Below, piece by piece: positions 44,314-53,531 of a DNA stretch of 64,000 nucleotides. The DNA comes from Sphingobacterium humi (GTDB taxonomy: Bacteria; Bacteroidota; Bacteroidia; Sphingobacteriales; Sphingobacteriaceae), in NCBI RefSeq assembly GCF_009768885.1, contig NZ_WSQA01000005.1, positions 62,001 through 126,000 of the forward strand, written 5' to 3'. The notes under the pieces are model-generated. The model was not told where the DNA came from. It saw only the letters and a program-made list of their open reading frames with translations, and searched no databases. The position numbers and the translations under genes are program-made. How positions within the stretch are numbered: position 1 is the first letter of the stretch; each line of letters begins with the position of its first letter.

Positions 44314-47300
44314 ATGAAGAAATCTTTACTTTTCTTTGCTTTGGTACTTGCAAGTTATGGTACAATCCAGGCGCAAGTAACCACCAGTAGCATGCAAGGT
44401 GTTGTGACACAAACCAATGGCAACATTACTTCGGGTGCTACAATTAAAGCAGTCCACCTTCCATCGGGAACTTCTTACTCGGGATCCGCAAACGATGCAG
44501 GACGCTTTAACCTTTCCAACATGCGTGTTGGTGGTCCTTATCGTATTGAAGTAACTTACGTAGGACAAGATCCAATTGTTTATGAAGATGTTTATTTACA
44601 ATTAGGACAACCATTTGTGTTAAACCCTGTTTTTGGCGATGCCGCAACCACGTTGGATGAGGTTGTAGTGACCAGAAGAGGATTGAAAAGTGAGAAAAAT
44701 GGGACTGCTACAGTTGTAGGAAGACGTCAAATTGAAAACATGCCTTCGATTACAAGAAGTGTGAACGATTTAACGAAACTTACACCACAAGCAAATGGTA
44801 CGGCTATTGGTGGAGGTAACTACCGCGCGAATAACTTTACCGTGGATGGTGCTAACTTTAACAACCAATTTGGTATCGGTCAAAACATGCCTGCTGGTGG
44901 ATCGCCAATCTCTATCGATGCGATTGAGCAGATTGTAGTAAACGTTACGCCATTTGATGTGAGACAATCTGGTTTTACCGGTGCGGCCATCAATGCGGTT
45001 ACACGTTCTGGTAGAAATGAATTCTTCGGTTCTGCGTTCTACACAGGTCGTTCTGACAAACAACAAGGAACACGCGTAGGCGACAAACAAGTGCCTTTCG
45101 CTGATTTACAAGAAAAACAATACGGTGTAAGCTTAGGTGGACCAATCATTAAGAATAAATTATTCTTCTTTGTAAACATCGAGCAAAATAAAACAACAGA
45201 ACCAGGCCCAACGAAAATTGCATCAACACCCGACAACCCTTATGGTGGTGGCAATACAAACGTGGCTCGCCCAACGGTTGACTTCATGAATACCGTTAGT
45301 GATTACCTTAAAAACACCTACGGATATGATCCAGGTGCATACCAAGGCTATTCTAACAAAAGTAACAACGATAAAATCTTCGCGAAAATCGACTGGAATA
45401 TTGCCGAGAATCACAAAGTAAACTTCCGTTACAACCAAGTAAAAGGTAAAACGCCTTCTTATTTAAGTAACTCCTTCACAGGTTCAAACCTTTCTGGATT
45501 GAGCAGAACAGGAAATAACGCCCTTCAATTCTCGAACTCCAACTACTTCTCTGAAAACAACTTATTCTCAGGGGTAGCAGAGTATACCGGTAAATGGGGA
45601 AATACGAATAATACCGTTCGTTTAACTTACGTTAACCAAAACGAACCTCGTTCAACCCCGGGTTCTGATTTCCCATTAGTAGATATTAAAGATGGTGATA
45701 ACATCATTACTACTTTCGGGTACGAGCCTTTCACCTACGGTAACTTACGTGACGTACAAACCATGTCGGCTTATTGGGATGGTAACTATACCTACGGTAA
45801 ACACGATTTTACCTATGGTTTACAATACGAAACCAGTACCACGAAAAACGGTTTCCAACGTTTTGGTGCAGGTTACTACTTGTTTAACTCTTGGGATGAT
45901 TTCGTTAATGGTAACAAAGCAGCAAACTATGTGTTAACTTATCCATTAACAGCAGATGGTTCTCAAGCATTCCCTTCTTTCCGTTTTGATCAAGCGTCTT
46001 TCTTCTTGCAAGATCAGTTCAACGTAAATAGTAAATTGAAACTTTCTGGCGGTATCCGTTTTGAATTGCCTATCTATCCAAATGTGGAAGAAATGAAAAC
46101 GCATCCATTGGTAGAGAAATTGCAATTTGCAAATGGCTTAACCTTGAATACAGGAGCAATGCCGAAAACTCGCGTGATGGTTTCTCCTCGTGTAGGCTTT
46201 AACTACGATGCATTTGGCGATCGTTCCTTAATCGTTCGTGGTGGTACAGGTGTATTCACCGGTCGTATCCCTTACGTATGGATCGTAGCACAATCGGGTG
46301 ATGCGGGTATGTTGCAAGCAACAACCGTTAAAACTGGTGCAGATGTGCCTAATTTCAGCCCAGATATCAAAGCAAACTACCCAGCAGATAAGCCTGAAGC
46401 AGGAACATTTATTCCGAGCAACATTTCTGCAATGGATAATAACTTGAAATTCCCTTCTACTTGGAAATCTAGTTTAGCTTTAGATTATTCATTACCTTTC
46501 GGTATCCAAGCTACTGTTGAAGCGATTTACAACAAAGATATCAATGCTGTAGTGGCGAAAAACGTGAACTTGGTAGAGCCAACAGCCATGAACATCAGTG
46601 GATATGGTGATCACCGTTATATCTATCCGAATGCGAACGTAGATAAATACATTCACAAATTGGATAAGAGTGGTATCGCTAGCAGCACAGCTACTGGTGC
46701 TTTCACGCCAACTTACATGACCAATGCTAAAGGTGGACACTACTACTCGGTAACCCTTCAATTACAGAAATCATTTAATGAAGGATTTACAGGAATGGTA
46801 GCTTATACCCACTCTGGAGCGAAAAACTATGGTGATGGTGCGGGTGACCAAATTGCAAACTTATGGGGACTTCCATACCAATTTGCCGGTAACTCAAACA
46901 TGCCTTCTTTGTCTTACACATCGAACATCGTTCCTCATCGTTTAATCGGTAATGTATCTTACGAGAATACCTGGATTAAGAACTTGACTACTAAAATGTC
47001 CTTGTTCTACACAGGAGCCTCTACAGGACGTATCTCTTATGCTTACAACAATGACTTCAACCGTGATGGGGTATCAAACGATTTAGTTTACATCCCGAAT
47101 GATCCTTCTGAAATCACTTTCGTTGACATTGCTGCAGGTAACAATAACTACGGTAACAAAGCATTCACGGCGCAAGAACAGTCTGATATTTTCTTCAACT
47201 TAGTGGATGGCGATGACTACTTAAAATCTCGTAAGGGGAAATATGCAGAAAGAAACGGTGGTATCATGCCTTGGAGACATCAATTCGACTTCCGTTTATC

Positions 47301-47589
47301 ACAACAAATCGTGAACAACATCGCTGGTGGTAAAAATGGATTAGAAGTGTACTGGGATGTGATCAACGTAGGTAACTTGTTGAACTCTAGCTGGGGTGTA
47401 TTCAAAAGCTCGAACAATATCTTGTTGAGACCTACGAATACCTCATCAATCAAACCTGATGGAACAGTTAAACCTGCTTTCCAAATTGGTTACTCAAATG
47501 GTGACGCCGTTAGATCGACTACTTACATCAACGAGTCTATTACTTCAACGTATTACATGCAGTTTGGTTTGAAATTTACATTCAACTAA
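44314..47589 (+). CDS. TonB-dependent receptor with carboxypeptidase-like N-terminal domain (Oar type), paralogue
   Basis: 1091 residues with the same order as receptor 1: signal peptide, CarboxypepD_reg-like domain (SSMQGVVTQTNGNITSGATI ... NMRVGGPYRIEVTYVGQDPIVYEDVYLQLGQPF), plug (FTVDGANFNNQFG, ISIDAIEQIVVNVTPFDVRQSGFTGAAINAVTRSGRN), and a barrel ending in MQFGLKFTFN. It keeps long identical stretches with receptor 1 (such as MRVGGPYR and EDVYLQLG), so the pair arose by duplication. Codons are more adapted-looking (many AAC, GGT, GTA), consistent with high expression. Ligand unknown. Confidence 0.92.
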   Translation: MKKSLLFFALVLASYGTIQAQVTTSSMQGVVTQTNGNITSGATIKAVHLPSGTSYSGSANDAGRFNLSNMRVGGPYRIEVTYVGQDPIVYEDVYLQLGQPFVLNPVFGDAATTLDEVVVTRRGLKSEKNGTATVVGRRQIENMPSITRSVNDLTKLTPQANGTAIGGGNYRANNFTVDGANFNNQFGIGQNMPAGGSPISIDAIEQIVVNVTPFDVRQSGFTGAAINAVTRSGRNEFFGSAFYTGRSDKQQGTRVGDKQVPFADLQEKQYGVSLGGPIIKNKLFFFVNIEQNKTTEPGPTKIASTPDNPYGGGNTNVARPTVDFMNTVSDYLKNTYGYDPGAYQGYSNKSNNDKIFAKIDWNIAENHKVNFRYNQVKGKTPSYLSNSFTGSNLSGLSRTGNNALQFSNSNYFSENNLFSGVAEYTGKWGNTNNTVRLTYVNQNEPRSTPGSDFPLVDIKDGDNIITTFGYEPFTYGNLRDVQTMSAYWDGNYTYGKHDFTYGLQYETSTTKNGFQRFGAGYYLFNSWDDFVNGNKAANYVLTYPLTADGSQAFPSFRFDQASFFLQDQFNVNSKLKLSGGIRFELPIYPNVEEMKTHPLVEKLQFANGLTLNTGAMPKTRVMVSPRVGFNYDAFGDRSLIVRGGTGVFTGRIPYVWIVAQSGDAGMLQATTVKTGADVPNFSPDIKANYPADKPEAGTFIPSNISAMDNNLKFPSTWKSSLALDYSLPFGIQATVEAIYNKDINAVVAKNVNLVEPTAMNISGYGDHRYIYPNANVDKYIHKLDKSGIASSTATGAFTPTYMTNAKGGHYYSVTLQLQKSFNEGFTGMVAYTHSGAKNYGDGAGDQIANLWGLPYQFAGNSNMPSLSYTSNIVPHRLIGNVSYENTWIKNLTTKMSLFYTGASTGRISYAYNNDFNRDGVSNDLVYIPNDPSEITFVDIAAGNNNYGNKAFTAQEQSDIFFNLVDGDDYLKSRKGKYAERNGGIMPWRHQFDFRLSQQIVNNIAGGKNGLEVYWDVINVGNLLNSSWGVFKSSNNILLRPTNTSSIKPDGTVKPAFQIGYSNGDAVRSTTYINESITSTYYMQFGLKFTFN

Positions 47590-47610
47590 GACTAAGGTTA
47601 ATACGCATAA

Positions 47611-47645
47611 AAAATCCCCTCAAGCATTTGCTTGAGGGGATTTTT
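47611..47645. terminator. Terminator after TonB receptor 2
   Basis: AAAATCCCCTCAAGCA (47611-47626) and TGCTTGAGGGGATTTT (47629-47644) are perfect arms around a TT loop. Confidence 0.92.
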
Positions 47646-47900
47646 ATTTTAAAGTTTTCAGGAAAAAGCTGTATCGGTTGAATACAAAGCTTTTATATCG
47701 ATAATCGAAGATTATAAGGTAACGATTTGGTAACGGTGCTTATTGCTTTGCTTTTCAACGTGTTTCCGTTAGCTCAATAGCAAATATACAAAATATTTGT
47801 TTCTCAAAAACGAATAAACATTTTATTCCCTGTGTGGATTACAGGACAAGTGAAAAGAACCTAACAAAGTCCTTTTTACATAATACTGATAGAACAATTG
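47646..47900. other. Left junction region of the island, no gene called
   Basis: It holds a hairpin ATAATC-GAA-GATTAT (47701-47715), a tandem-like GGTAACGATTTGGTAACG (47718-47735), and CAAATAT-ACAAA-ATATTTG (47781-47799). On the - strand TATATTTG fits a -7 box, reading left. A short leftward frame that ends in ISTVTKSLPYNLRLSI (stop near 47697) may be a gene remnant. The att site could be here. Confidence 0.4.
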
Positions 47901-48701
47901 CTATTTTTCGTCCTGTCCGTCCATTTTTCTGATAAGGGTTTCTTTTAAGGTATCTAAAAACTTGGTACGGTTTATCTTTCGTGGTTTGAGTTCCAAAAAT
48001 GTATGGTAGAAATCTCTCAAATCAATATTAAAGGTGCTTTCAAAGACTTTGACGATTGGTTTAATATCCGCATTGCCGTTATTGAATATACCTTGCGAAT
48101 GTAGTGCGTAAATCAATTCGGTTAAAGCGGTCTTACTTCCTGTCCAATGAAGGTTTGGCAGGGCATTCGATTTGTCGCCTACGGCTGTTTTTGATAGTTG
48201 GTATTCGAGGTAGTCCTGTATCAAATCATTGGCAATAATCTTGGCTACTTTGTAATCGTGGGAAGTGGAAAAACTGTGGTCGGTTTCAAAATAGAATGTG
48301 TCCAAATTCAATTGAACATTATGATTGCCACGAACAAAATAAGCATGGTCAAGATAGGTGCTGTTGGATATTTTGAGTTTTGATAATTCTTTATTGAAAT
48401 ATTCTTCCAAAACTTCTTTTCCGCCATAAGGTCTTTTGGCTTCAATCTTATAAATGGAATTGTAATAAATGAGCTTTGCAACAATGGCAGGTTTCTGATG
48501 TTTGAAAAAACAGATTTCCGCTTCTTCATCCCTGAACCCTGTTTTTAGTACATATTCCTTTACTTCGGACAGGCACTGGGTAATAGTAGAAATAATGGCT
48601 TCTATCTGATGTAAAAGGTTGTCGGCTTCAATCTCCAATCCGTTGATTGCTGTTTCCAGCCTTTTCAGTGTTTCGTTGTAAAATTTATTCGTTTCGTCCA
48701 T
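47901..48701 (-). CDS. rteC: RteC family protein
   Basis: 266 residues. ETDHSFSTSHDYKVAKIIANDLIQDYLEYQLSK and LHWTGSKTALTELIYALHSQGIFNNGNADIKPIVKVFESTFNIDL match the RteC C-terminal region; the N-terminal half is a long helical domain. In CTnDOT, RteC activates transcription of excision genes. Here it is the last gene on the left side of the island, downstream of the metal cargo, with no rteA/rteB sensor-regulator pair in view. Control of excision by metal-linked transcription is possible but unproven. Confidence 0.9.
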   Translation of the reverse strand: MDETNKFYNETLKRLETAINGLEIEADNLLHQIEAIISTITQCLSEVKEYVLKTGFRDEEAEICFFKHQKPAIVAKLIYYNSIYKIEAKRPYGGKEVLEEYFNKELSKLKISNSTYLDHAYFVRGNHNVQLNLDTFYFETDHSFSTSHDYKVAKIIANDLIQDYLEYQLSKTAVGDKSNALPNLHWTGSKTALTELIYALHSQGIFNNGNADIKPIVKVFESTFNIDLRDFYHTFLELKPRKINRTKFLDTLKETLIRKMDGQDEK

Positions 48702-48764
48702 TTTAAGTTATTTTTAATAGACTATACATACCTCTTCAAAAGTGTTTTCCCGACATTCGTTATA

Positions 48765-48995
48765 TTAATGATGATGATGCTTGTGTCTGTGCTGATGTTG
48801 AGGAACCTCGCCCGAATAATGCTGATAAATATGACGGGCAACAATAAAAATTATCAATATCAATATTGCAGAAAGGAAAAATATCGTTATCCAGTTAATA
48901 ATATTGGATAACGAATTTTTTATAGGTTTTTCCTTTCTGAAAATATGCCGATTGGGGGTATATTTCTTATTACGTATTTTCCGTTTCTTTTTCAA
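48765..48995 (-). CDS. Small membrane protein with a His-rich C-terminal tail
   Basis: 76 residues with a very basic N-terminus (KKKRKIRNKKYTPNRHIFRKEK), a single transmembrane helix (about residues 34-54), and a tail GEVPQHQHRHKHHHH with nine histidines among the last 13 residues. It starts with TTG, 20 bases after the P-type ATPase stop; no ATG exists before the transmembrane helix. The tail should bind zinc, cadmium, copper or a similar ion at the periplasmic side. I know no named family. It is plausibly a metal buffer or chaperone for the efflux ATPase. Confidence 0.72.
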   Translation of the reverse strand: MKKKRKIRNKKYTPNRHIFRKEKPIKNSLSNIINWITIFFLSAILILIIFIVARHIYQHYSGEVPQHQHRHKHHHH

Positions 48996-49015
48996 AACTT
49001 AAAACTTCAAGCCCT

Positions 49016-51049
49016 CTAAAATTTCATTCGCTGTATTCGTACTGCGTTCAGTATAGCCAATAATGCTACACCCACATCAGCAAAAACAGCTTCCCACATT
49101 GTAGCCAATCCACCTGCACCAAGCACCAATACAATACCTTTTACTACAAATGCCAATGTGATATTTTGCCAAACTATTTTCTTTGTCTGTTTCCCGATAT
49201 TGATTGCCACAGGAATTTTGCTTGGTTTATCATCTTGTATGACCACATCCGCCGTTTCAATAGTGGCATCGCTTCCCAAACCGCCCATTGCAATACCTAC
49301 GTCACTCAATGCCACAACGGGAGCATCATTCACACCGTCGCCGACGAAAGCAACGCTTTCGCCTTTGGCTTTGATTTCTTTAACCCTGTTCACTTTATCT
49401 TCGGGCAGTAAATCCCCGAAAGCATTGTCTATCCCCAACTGTTCCGCTACATACTTTACCACTGTACTTTTATCTCCACTAAGCATAGTAGCTTTCACAT
49501 TGAGCTTATGCAATAGATTTATGGTTTCCTGTGCGTCTTCTTTGATACTGTCGGCAATAGTGATGTAACCGACAAATTTGTTATCGTAAGCAACGGCAAT
49601 AGTCGTATAAACGATGCTGTTCGGGTCTAAATCGTATTGTATCCCGAACTTGTTCATCAGCTTGAAATTCCCGACCAATAAGTCTTTACCATTTACGGTT
49701 GATTTCAACCCGTGTCCTGCGATTTCCTCCGTATTTTCCAAGCGGATTTTATTATCCGGTTTGCCGACGTATTCGTGAATGGCTGTCGCTACGGGGTGCG
49801 TACTGTGGCTTTCCAAAACATTGACCAATTGCAGGATTTCGTCTTGATTGAATGCTTTGTCAAATACCACTTCCTGAACCTTAAAAACGCCCTCTGTCAT
49901 TGTACCGGTTTTATCCATTACCACATTTTGGATATTGGAAAGGGCATCTAAAAAGTTACTTCCTTTGAACAGTATTCCGTTTCTGCTCGCTGCTCCAATG
50001 CCCCCGAAATAACCCAATGGAATACTTATCACTAAGGCACACGGACAAGAAATAACTAAGAATACCAAAGCTCTGTATAACCAATCCTTAAATTCATAAT
50101 CAGCTACGAAAAAGTAAGGCACTAAACAAATGGCTATGGCTAAAAACACGACAATAGGCGTGTATATTTTTGCAAACTTGCGGATAAATAATTCCGTTGG
50201 TGCTTTCTGCGAAGTAGCATTTTGTACTAATTCCAAAATTTTACTCAACTTGCTATCCGTATATGCGGTTGTAACCTGCACTTGTGCAACGGTATTAAGG
50301 TTTATCATACCTGCCAAAACCGTTTCGCCTTTGGCTTTGGTGTCGGGTTTGCTTTCGCCTGTGAGTGCTGCGGTGTTGAACGATGCCGTTTCAGATAATA
50401 ATTCTCCGTCCAAACCTAATTTTTCTCCCGGTTTTAATTGTATTATTTCGCCGATATTCACGGTTTCTGCCTTTACGGTTTCAGGCTGATTGTTTCGTAA
50501 AACCGTTACCTCATCAGGTCTTTGGTCGAGCAATGATTTGATGTTTGCTTTTGCCCTCGAAACAGCCATTGTTTGAAAAACTTCTCCAACGGCATAGAAT
50601 AACATCACGGCAACACCCTCCGGGTATTCGCCAATGGTAAATGCCCCGATAGTGGCAATGCCCATTAAAAAGAACTCTGAAAAGATTTCCCCTTTTCTGA
50701 TGCTTTTCACGGCATCTGTCAATACGGGAAACCCAACGGGAGCATACGCAACCACATACCAAATAATCCTTACCCAACCCGTAAACCATTGCTGTGGAAG
50801 CCAATTATCAAATGCTATGGCAACAAGCAACAATACCAATGATATTATACTCGGCAAAAATAGTTGAATTGGACTACTCTCACTATGGCTGTGGTCGTGT
50901 CCGTCATCATCGCTATGGTCGTGTTGATGCTTTTCATTTACCAACTCTTTTGCACCTGCTTGGGTGTAAATTTTTTCTTCCTGTGTGCAACAAGTCATTC
51001 TGCCTTGTGCATCGTAGGTATGCTTATGATTTTTATCTGTATTTATCAT
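49016..51049 (-). CDS. zntA: P1B-type heavy-metal-transporting ATPase (ZntA/CadA-like)
   Basis: 677 residues. The N-terminus is His/Asp-rich (HQHDHSDDDGHDHSHSES), with a CC pair but without the classical GMxCxxC HMA domain. Then come transmembrane helices, the actuator segment TGESKPDTKAKG, the metal-site ISCPCALVISIP, the phosphorylation site DKTGTMTEG, and the hinge GDGVNDAPVVALSDVGIAM. The set is typical of Zn(II)/Cd(II)/Pb(II) exporters of the inner membrane. It lies in an operon with a transglutaminase-like protein upstream and a His-tailed small protein downstream. Confidence 0.93.
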   Translation of the reverse strand: MINTDKNHKHTYDAQGRMTCCTQEEKIYTQAGAKELVNEKHQHDHSDDDGHDHSHSESSPIQLFLPSIISLVLLLVAIAFDNWLPQQWFTGWVRIIWYVVAYAPVGFPVLTDAVKSIRKGEIFSEFFLMGIATIGAFTIGEYPEGVAVMLFYAVGEVFQTMAVSRAKANIKSLLDQRPDEVTVLRNNQPETVKAETVNIGEIIQLKPGEKLGLDGELLSETASFNTAALTGESKPDTKAKGETVLAGMINLNTVAQVQVTTAYTDSKLSKILELVQNATSQKAPTELFIRKFAKIYTPIVVFLAIAICLVPYFFVADYEFKDWLYRALVFLVISCPCALVISIPLGYFGGIGAASRNGILFKGSNFLDALSNIQNVVMDKTGTMTEGVFKVQEVVFDKAFNQDEILQLVNVLESHSTHPVATAIHEYVGKPDNKIRLENTEEIAGHGLKSTVNGKDLLVGNFKLMNKFGIQYDLDPNSIVYTTIAVAYDNKFVGYITIADSIKEDAQETINLLHKLNVKATMLSGDKSTVVKYVAEQLGIDNAFGDLLPEDKVNRVKEIKAKGESVAFVGDGVNDAPVVALSDVGIAMGGLGSDATIETADVVIQDDKPSKIPVAINIGKQTKKIVWQNITLAFVVKGIVLVLGAGGLATMWEAVFADVGVALLAILNAVRIQRMKF

Positions 51050-51071
51050 AGCCTTTAATTTTTTAGATTTA

Positions 51072-51776
51072 TTACACTTTTTTATTTCTTATTCTTTCCA
51101 CGTTATTATTCATTATATGCCTCACGATGTTGCGAAAAATAAACCGCTTAAAAGCATTTAGCTTTTGCTGGTGCTTTGAATAAAAATCATCGGGCGTGAC
51201 AAATACACCAAAATCCTGATTGATACCCTTGTCTTGAATAAACGTATTGTTGAGGTTCCATTCAATCGGTGGGTTCTCAAAATTATCTGTATAAACCCCG
51301 AAACCGCAGAAAGTGGTCTTGCAATCACTGTTCTGTTCCTGTAATTTTGTGAGATAAGGTTTATCCAAAATCACACCCTCTAAAAAATACCATTGTTCGT
51401 TTACCCAAACTTCAACCCAGCTATGCAGGATGTTCTTAGGTGAAAGTTCGTACCAAATACCCGTAATAGCTCCTTTTTGCAAGGCTTTGTCAATGGTAAA
51501 ACCGTGAATACGGTTAGGTATTCCCGTTGCTCTTAATAACGCCATTAGCAAAGTTGCTTTGGTATTGCACTGTCCGTAACCGTCTTTCAGAATTTCTGAT
51601 GCAGGTATATCGTCCGAAACATTATAGCCAAATTTTATTTCATCCCTGACAAAATTGTAAATGGCTTTAACTCTTGAAACAGTGTCCAAATCTTTCCACC
51701 CTCTTTGTTCCAATAACTCTTGTATGGAAACGTTTGAGTAGTCAAGGATTTTTGTTTCTTTAAGATAGTTGTCCAT
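51072..51776 (-). CDS. Transglutaminase-like (papain-fold) protein in the metal operon
   Basis: 234 residues. The catalytic-type Cys lies in GYGQCNTKATLLMALLRATG, the His in LHSWVEVWVNEQWYFLEG. This is the transglutaminase-like fold of bacterial peptidases and amidases, with no signal peptide. The ATG at 51776 is preferred, because a TACCTTTG box and an operator-like palindrome lie upstream and an earlier open frame would run over them. A transglutaminase is unexpected in a metal-efflux operon. It may cleave or modify a protein or peptide, for example a metal-binding peptide; this is guesswork. Confidence 0.82.
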   Translation of the reverse strand: MDNYLKETKILDYSNVSIQELLEQRGWKDLDTVSRVKAIYNFVRDEIKFGYNVSDDIPASEILKDGYGQCNTKATLLMALLRATGIPNRIHGFTIDKALQKGAITGIWYELSPKNILHSWVEVWVNEQWYFLEGVILDKPYLTKLQEQNSDCKTTFCGFGVYTDNFENPPIEWNLNNTFIQDKGINQDFGVFVTPDDFYSKHQQKLNAFKRFIFRNIVRHIMNNNVERIRNKKV

Positions 51777-51795
51777 AACACATTTATATTTATAA

Positions 51796-51803
51796 CAAAG
51801 GTA
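51796..51803 (-). promoter_or_regulatory. -7 box TACCTTTG before the transglutaminase gene
   Basis: On the - strand TACCTTTG ends 19 bases before the ATG at 51776. Its centre lies 24.5 bases from the centre of the palindrome at 51817-51831. Confidence 0.55.
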
Positions 51804-51816
51804 CACAGGGAGAGCC

Positions 51817-51831
51817 TGCAATGCTATTGCA
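51817..51831. promoter_or_regulatory. Fur-type 7-1-7 operator (second site)
   Basis: TGCAATG-C-TATTGCA matches the perfect site at 58389-58407 at all but one position. It overlaps the end of the regulator gene and sits where a -33 element would be for the transglutaminase/ATPase transcription unit. Confidence 0.6.
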
Positions 51832-52246
51832 AACTCTCCTTTAAACAGTTCTCACAAATACCTTTACCAAATAATTTTATTTCGTCAATACGGTAATTTT
51901 GACTTCCATTCTGCGGTATTATAAAATCCTCCTTACAGGTTGTCTGTTTACAAATCTTACAATAGAAATGTAAGTGCCAATCCTTGTGCGTTTCTTCATC
52001 ACACCCATCGTGGCACAAAATATACTTAACCGTAATGTTCTCCTGAATACTGTGTACAATGCCTTTTTCCTCAAAAGTTTTCAAAGTCCTGTAAATCGTA
52101 ACCCTGTCTGCTTTATAAAAATGGCTTTCGATTTCAGATAAGGACATCGCTGTTTGCTGTTTCTCTAAAAAATCGTACACCAATATCCGCATACTGGTCG
52201 GATTAGTATTCTTTGACAACAGCTTTTGTTCAATGTTCTTTTTCAT
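51824..52246 (-). CDS. Fur-family metal-responsive transcriptional regulator
   Basis: 140 residues. A winged-helix N-terminal domain (MSLSEIESHFYKADRVTIYRTLKTFEEKGIVHSI) precedes a metal-binding dimerisation domain: HDGCDEETHKDWHLHFYCKICKQTTC with His91, His93, Cys96 and Cys99, and a C-terminal CENC pair (131-134), giving a Cys4 structural zinc site. The cluster of histidines and the extra Cys78, Cys82 suggest zinc or another thiophilic metal. It lies 11 bases after the adaptor gene, so it is in the efflux operon and probably regulates itself. Confidence 0.9.
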   Translation of the reverse strand: MKKNIEQKLLSKNTNPTSMRILVYDFLEKQQTAMSLSEIESHFYKADRVTIYRTLKTFEEKGIVHSIQENITVKYILCHDGCDEETHKDWHLHFYCKICKQTTCKEDFIIPQNGSQNYRIDEIKLFGKGICENCLKESLQ

Positions 52247-52257
52247 TATATACTATT

Positions 52258-53523
52258 TTAGTGACCGTGACCATCCTCGCCTGTATCATCCATTTTTGCA
52301 TTCACAAAAAATGCACCTTTTACCACGATATGTGTACCTTGTGGAGTTTCACTTACAGGCGTTATCGCCGTGTAACCCAATTGAGAAGCACCTTTAACGA
52401 CTTCCACTCTTACAAATTGAGTTCCTTTTTCCGAACCGTGGTCGTGAGCCTCGTTCTCTTTGTGGTCGTGTGGTTCTTCTTCCTGCTCCTTGACCAAAAA
52501 GATGTAATATTTCCCATCTGCATTGACAATCGCATCGTTTGGCACAGCCGTACTTAGCACATCATCTGAACTTACCGTTCCGGTTATACTCATTCCGTCA
52601 ATCAATCCTGTTTTATCTCCGGTAATTTTGCTGTGAACGGCAATGGTTTTACTCTCTCCGCTAAAAGATGAACCAATACTATAAACTTCGGCAGAATAGG
52701 TCTTATTAGGATTGTTAGTTACGACAAAATCTATTTTCTGACCTATTTTGATTAGGGGAATATCCTTTTCATAAACCTGTAAATCCAAGTGCAATGCTGT
52801 GTTCTCTATTATTTCGGCAATAGGCGAAGACACATCTACATAGCTTCCGATTTTGGCAAAAACGTTACTTACCGTACCGCTTATCGGACTTGTAACGACC
52901 AACGAGGATTTAAGGCTGGAATTTGATAAGGAAGCCGGATTAATGCCCATCATTTGGATTTGCTGGTTCAGCGAGGACTTACGTGTTCTCAACGTATTCA
53001 ATTCAGAAGTGGCACTTTGCAGGTTTTTCTTTGCACCTGCATTTCCCTCGTTCAGCTCTCTTTGTCTTACCACTTCCTGCTCTGCAAACTCTATCCGGCT
53101 ATTGATGCTTAGGTATTCTTCCTGTAATTGTATGAATTGCGGATTGGAAATAGTGGCGATGACCTGACCTTTCTTTACGAAATCGCCTATCTCCACATTG
53201 AGGGATTTGATAACGCCGCCAAACATTGAAGTTGCATTTGCCTTGTTGCTGTTGGGAACTCTCAATGCACCATTGGCTTTCAATGTTGCGGATAATTGCT
53301 TCTGTTCAATTGAACCGATTTCAACACCCACGGCTTTCATCTGCTCATCGGTCAGCACTGCAACATTTTCGTCTTCTTCTTCGTGTTCGTCCGTTGTTGT
53401 TTCTGCTTCCGTTCCGTGATTATGCCCATCGCCCTCTTTATGATTATTTGTACAGGCGTTGAAAGCAAAGAATGCTACGAGGACAAGAATGCCAAAAACT
53501 ATATTATTTATGATACGTTTCAT
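52258..53523 (-). CDS. Heavy-metal RND efflux periplasmic adaptor (CzcB/CusB-like)
   Basis: 421 residues. Lipobox NAC after a signal peptide, then an acidic His-rich segment (NHKEGDGHNHGTEAE). The core has the lipoyl/barrel-sandwich hybrid pattern (GALRVPNSNKANATSMFGGVIKSLNVEIGDFVKKGQVIATI), a coiled coil, and beta-barrel. Two more His-rich inserts lie near the C-terminus (EPHDHKENEAHDHG, and the last residues DDTGEDGHGH). It links the inner-membrane pump to the outer-membrane channel. It starts eight bases after the pump-channel gene. Confidence 0.92.
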   Translation of the reverse strand: MKRIINNIVFGILVLVAFFAFNACTNNHKEGDGHNHGTEAETTTDEHEEEDENVAVLTDEQMKAVGVEIGSIEQKQLSATLKANGALRVPNSNKANATSMFGGVIKSLNVEIGDFVKKGQVIATISNPQFIQLQEEYLSINSRIEFAEQEVVRQRELNEGNAGAKKNLQSATSELNTLRTRKSSLNQQIQMMGINPASLSNSSLKSSLVVTSPISGTVSNVFAKIGSYVDVSSPIAEIIENTALHLDLQVYEKDIPLIKIGQKIDFVVTNNPNKTYSAEVYSIGSSFSGESKTIAVHSKITGDKTGLIDGMSITGTVSSDDVLSTAVPNDAIVNADGKYYIFLVKEQEEEPHDHKENEAHDHGSEKGTQFVRVEVVKGASQLGYTAITPVSETPQGTHIVVKGAFFVNAKMDDTGEDGHGH

Positions 53524-53531
53524 ATATTGTA

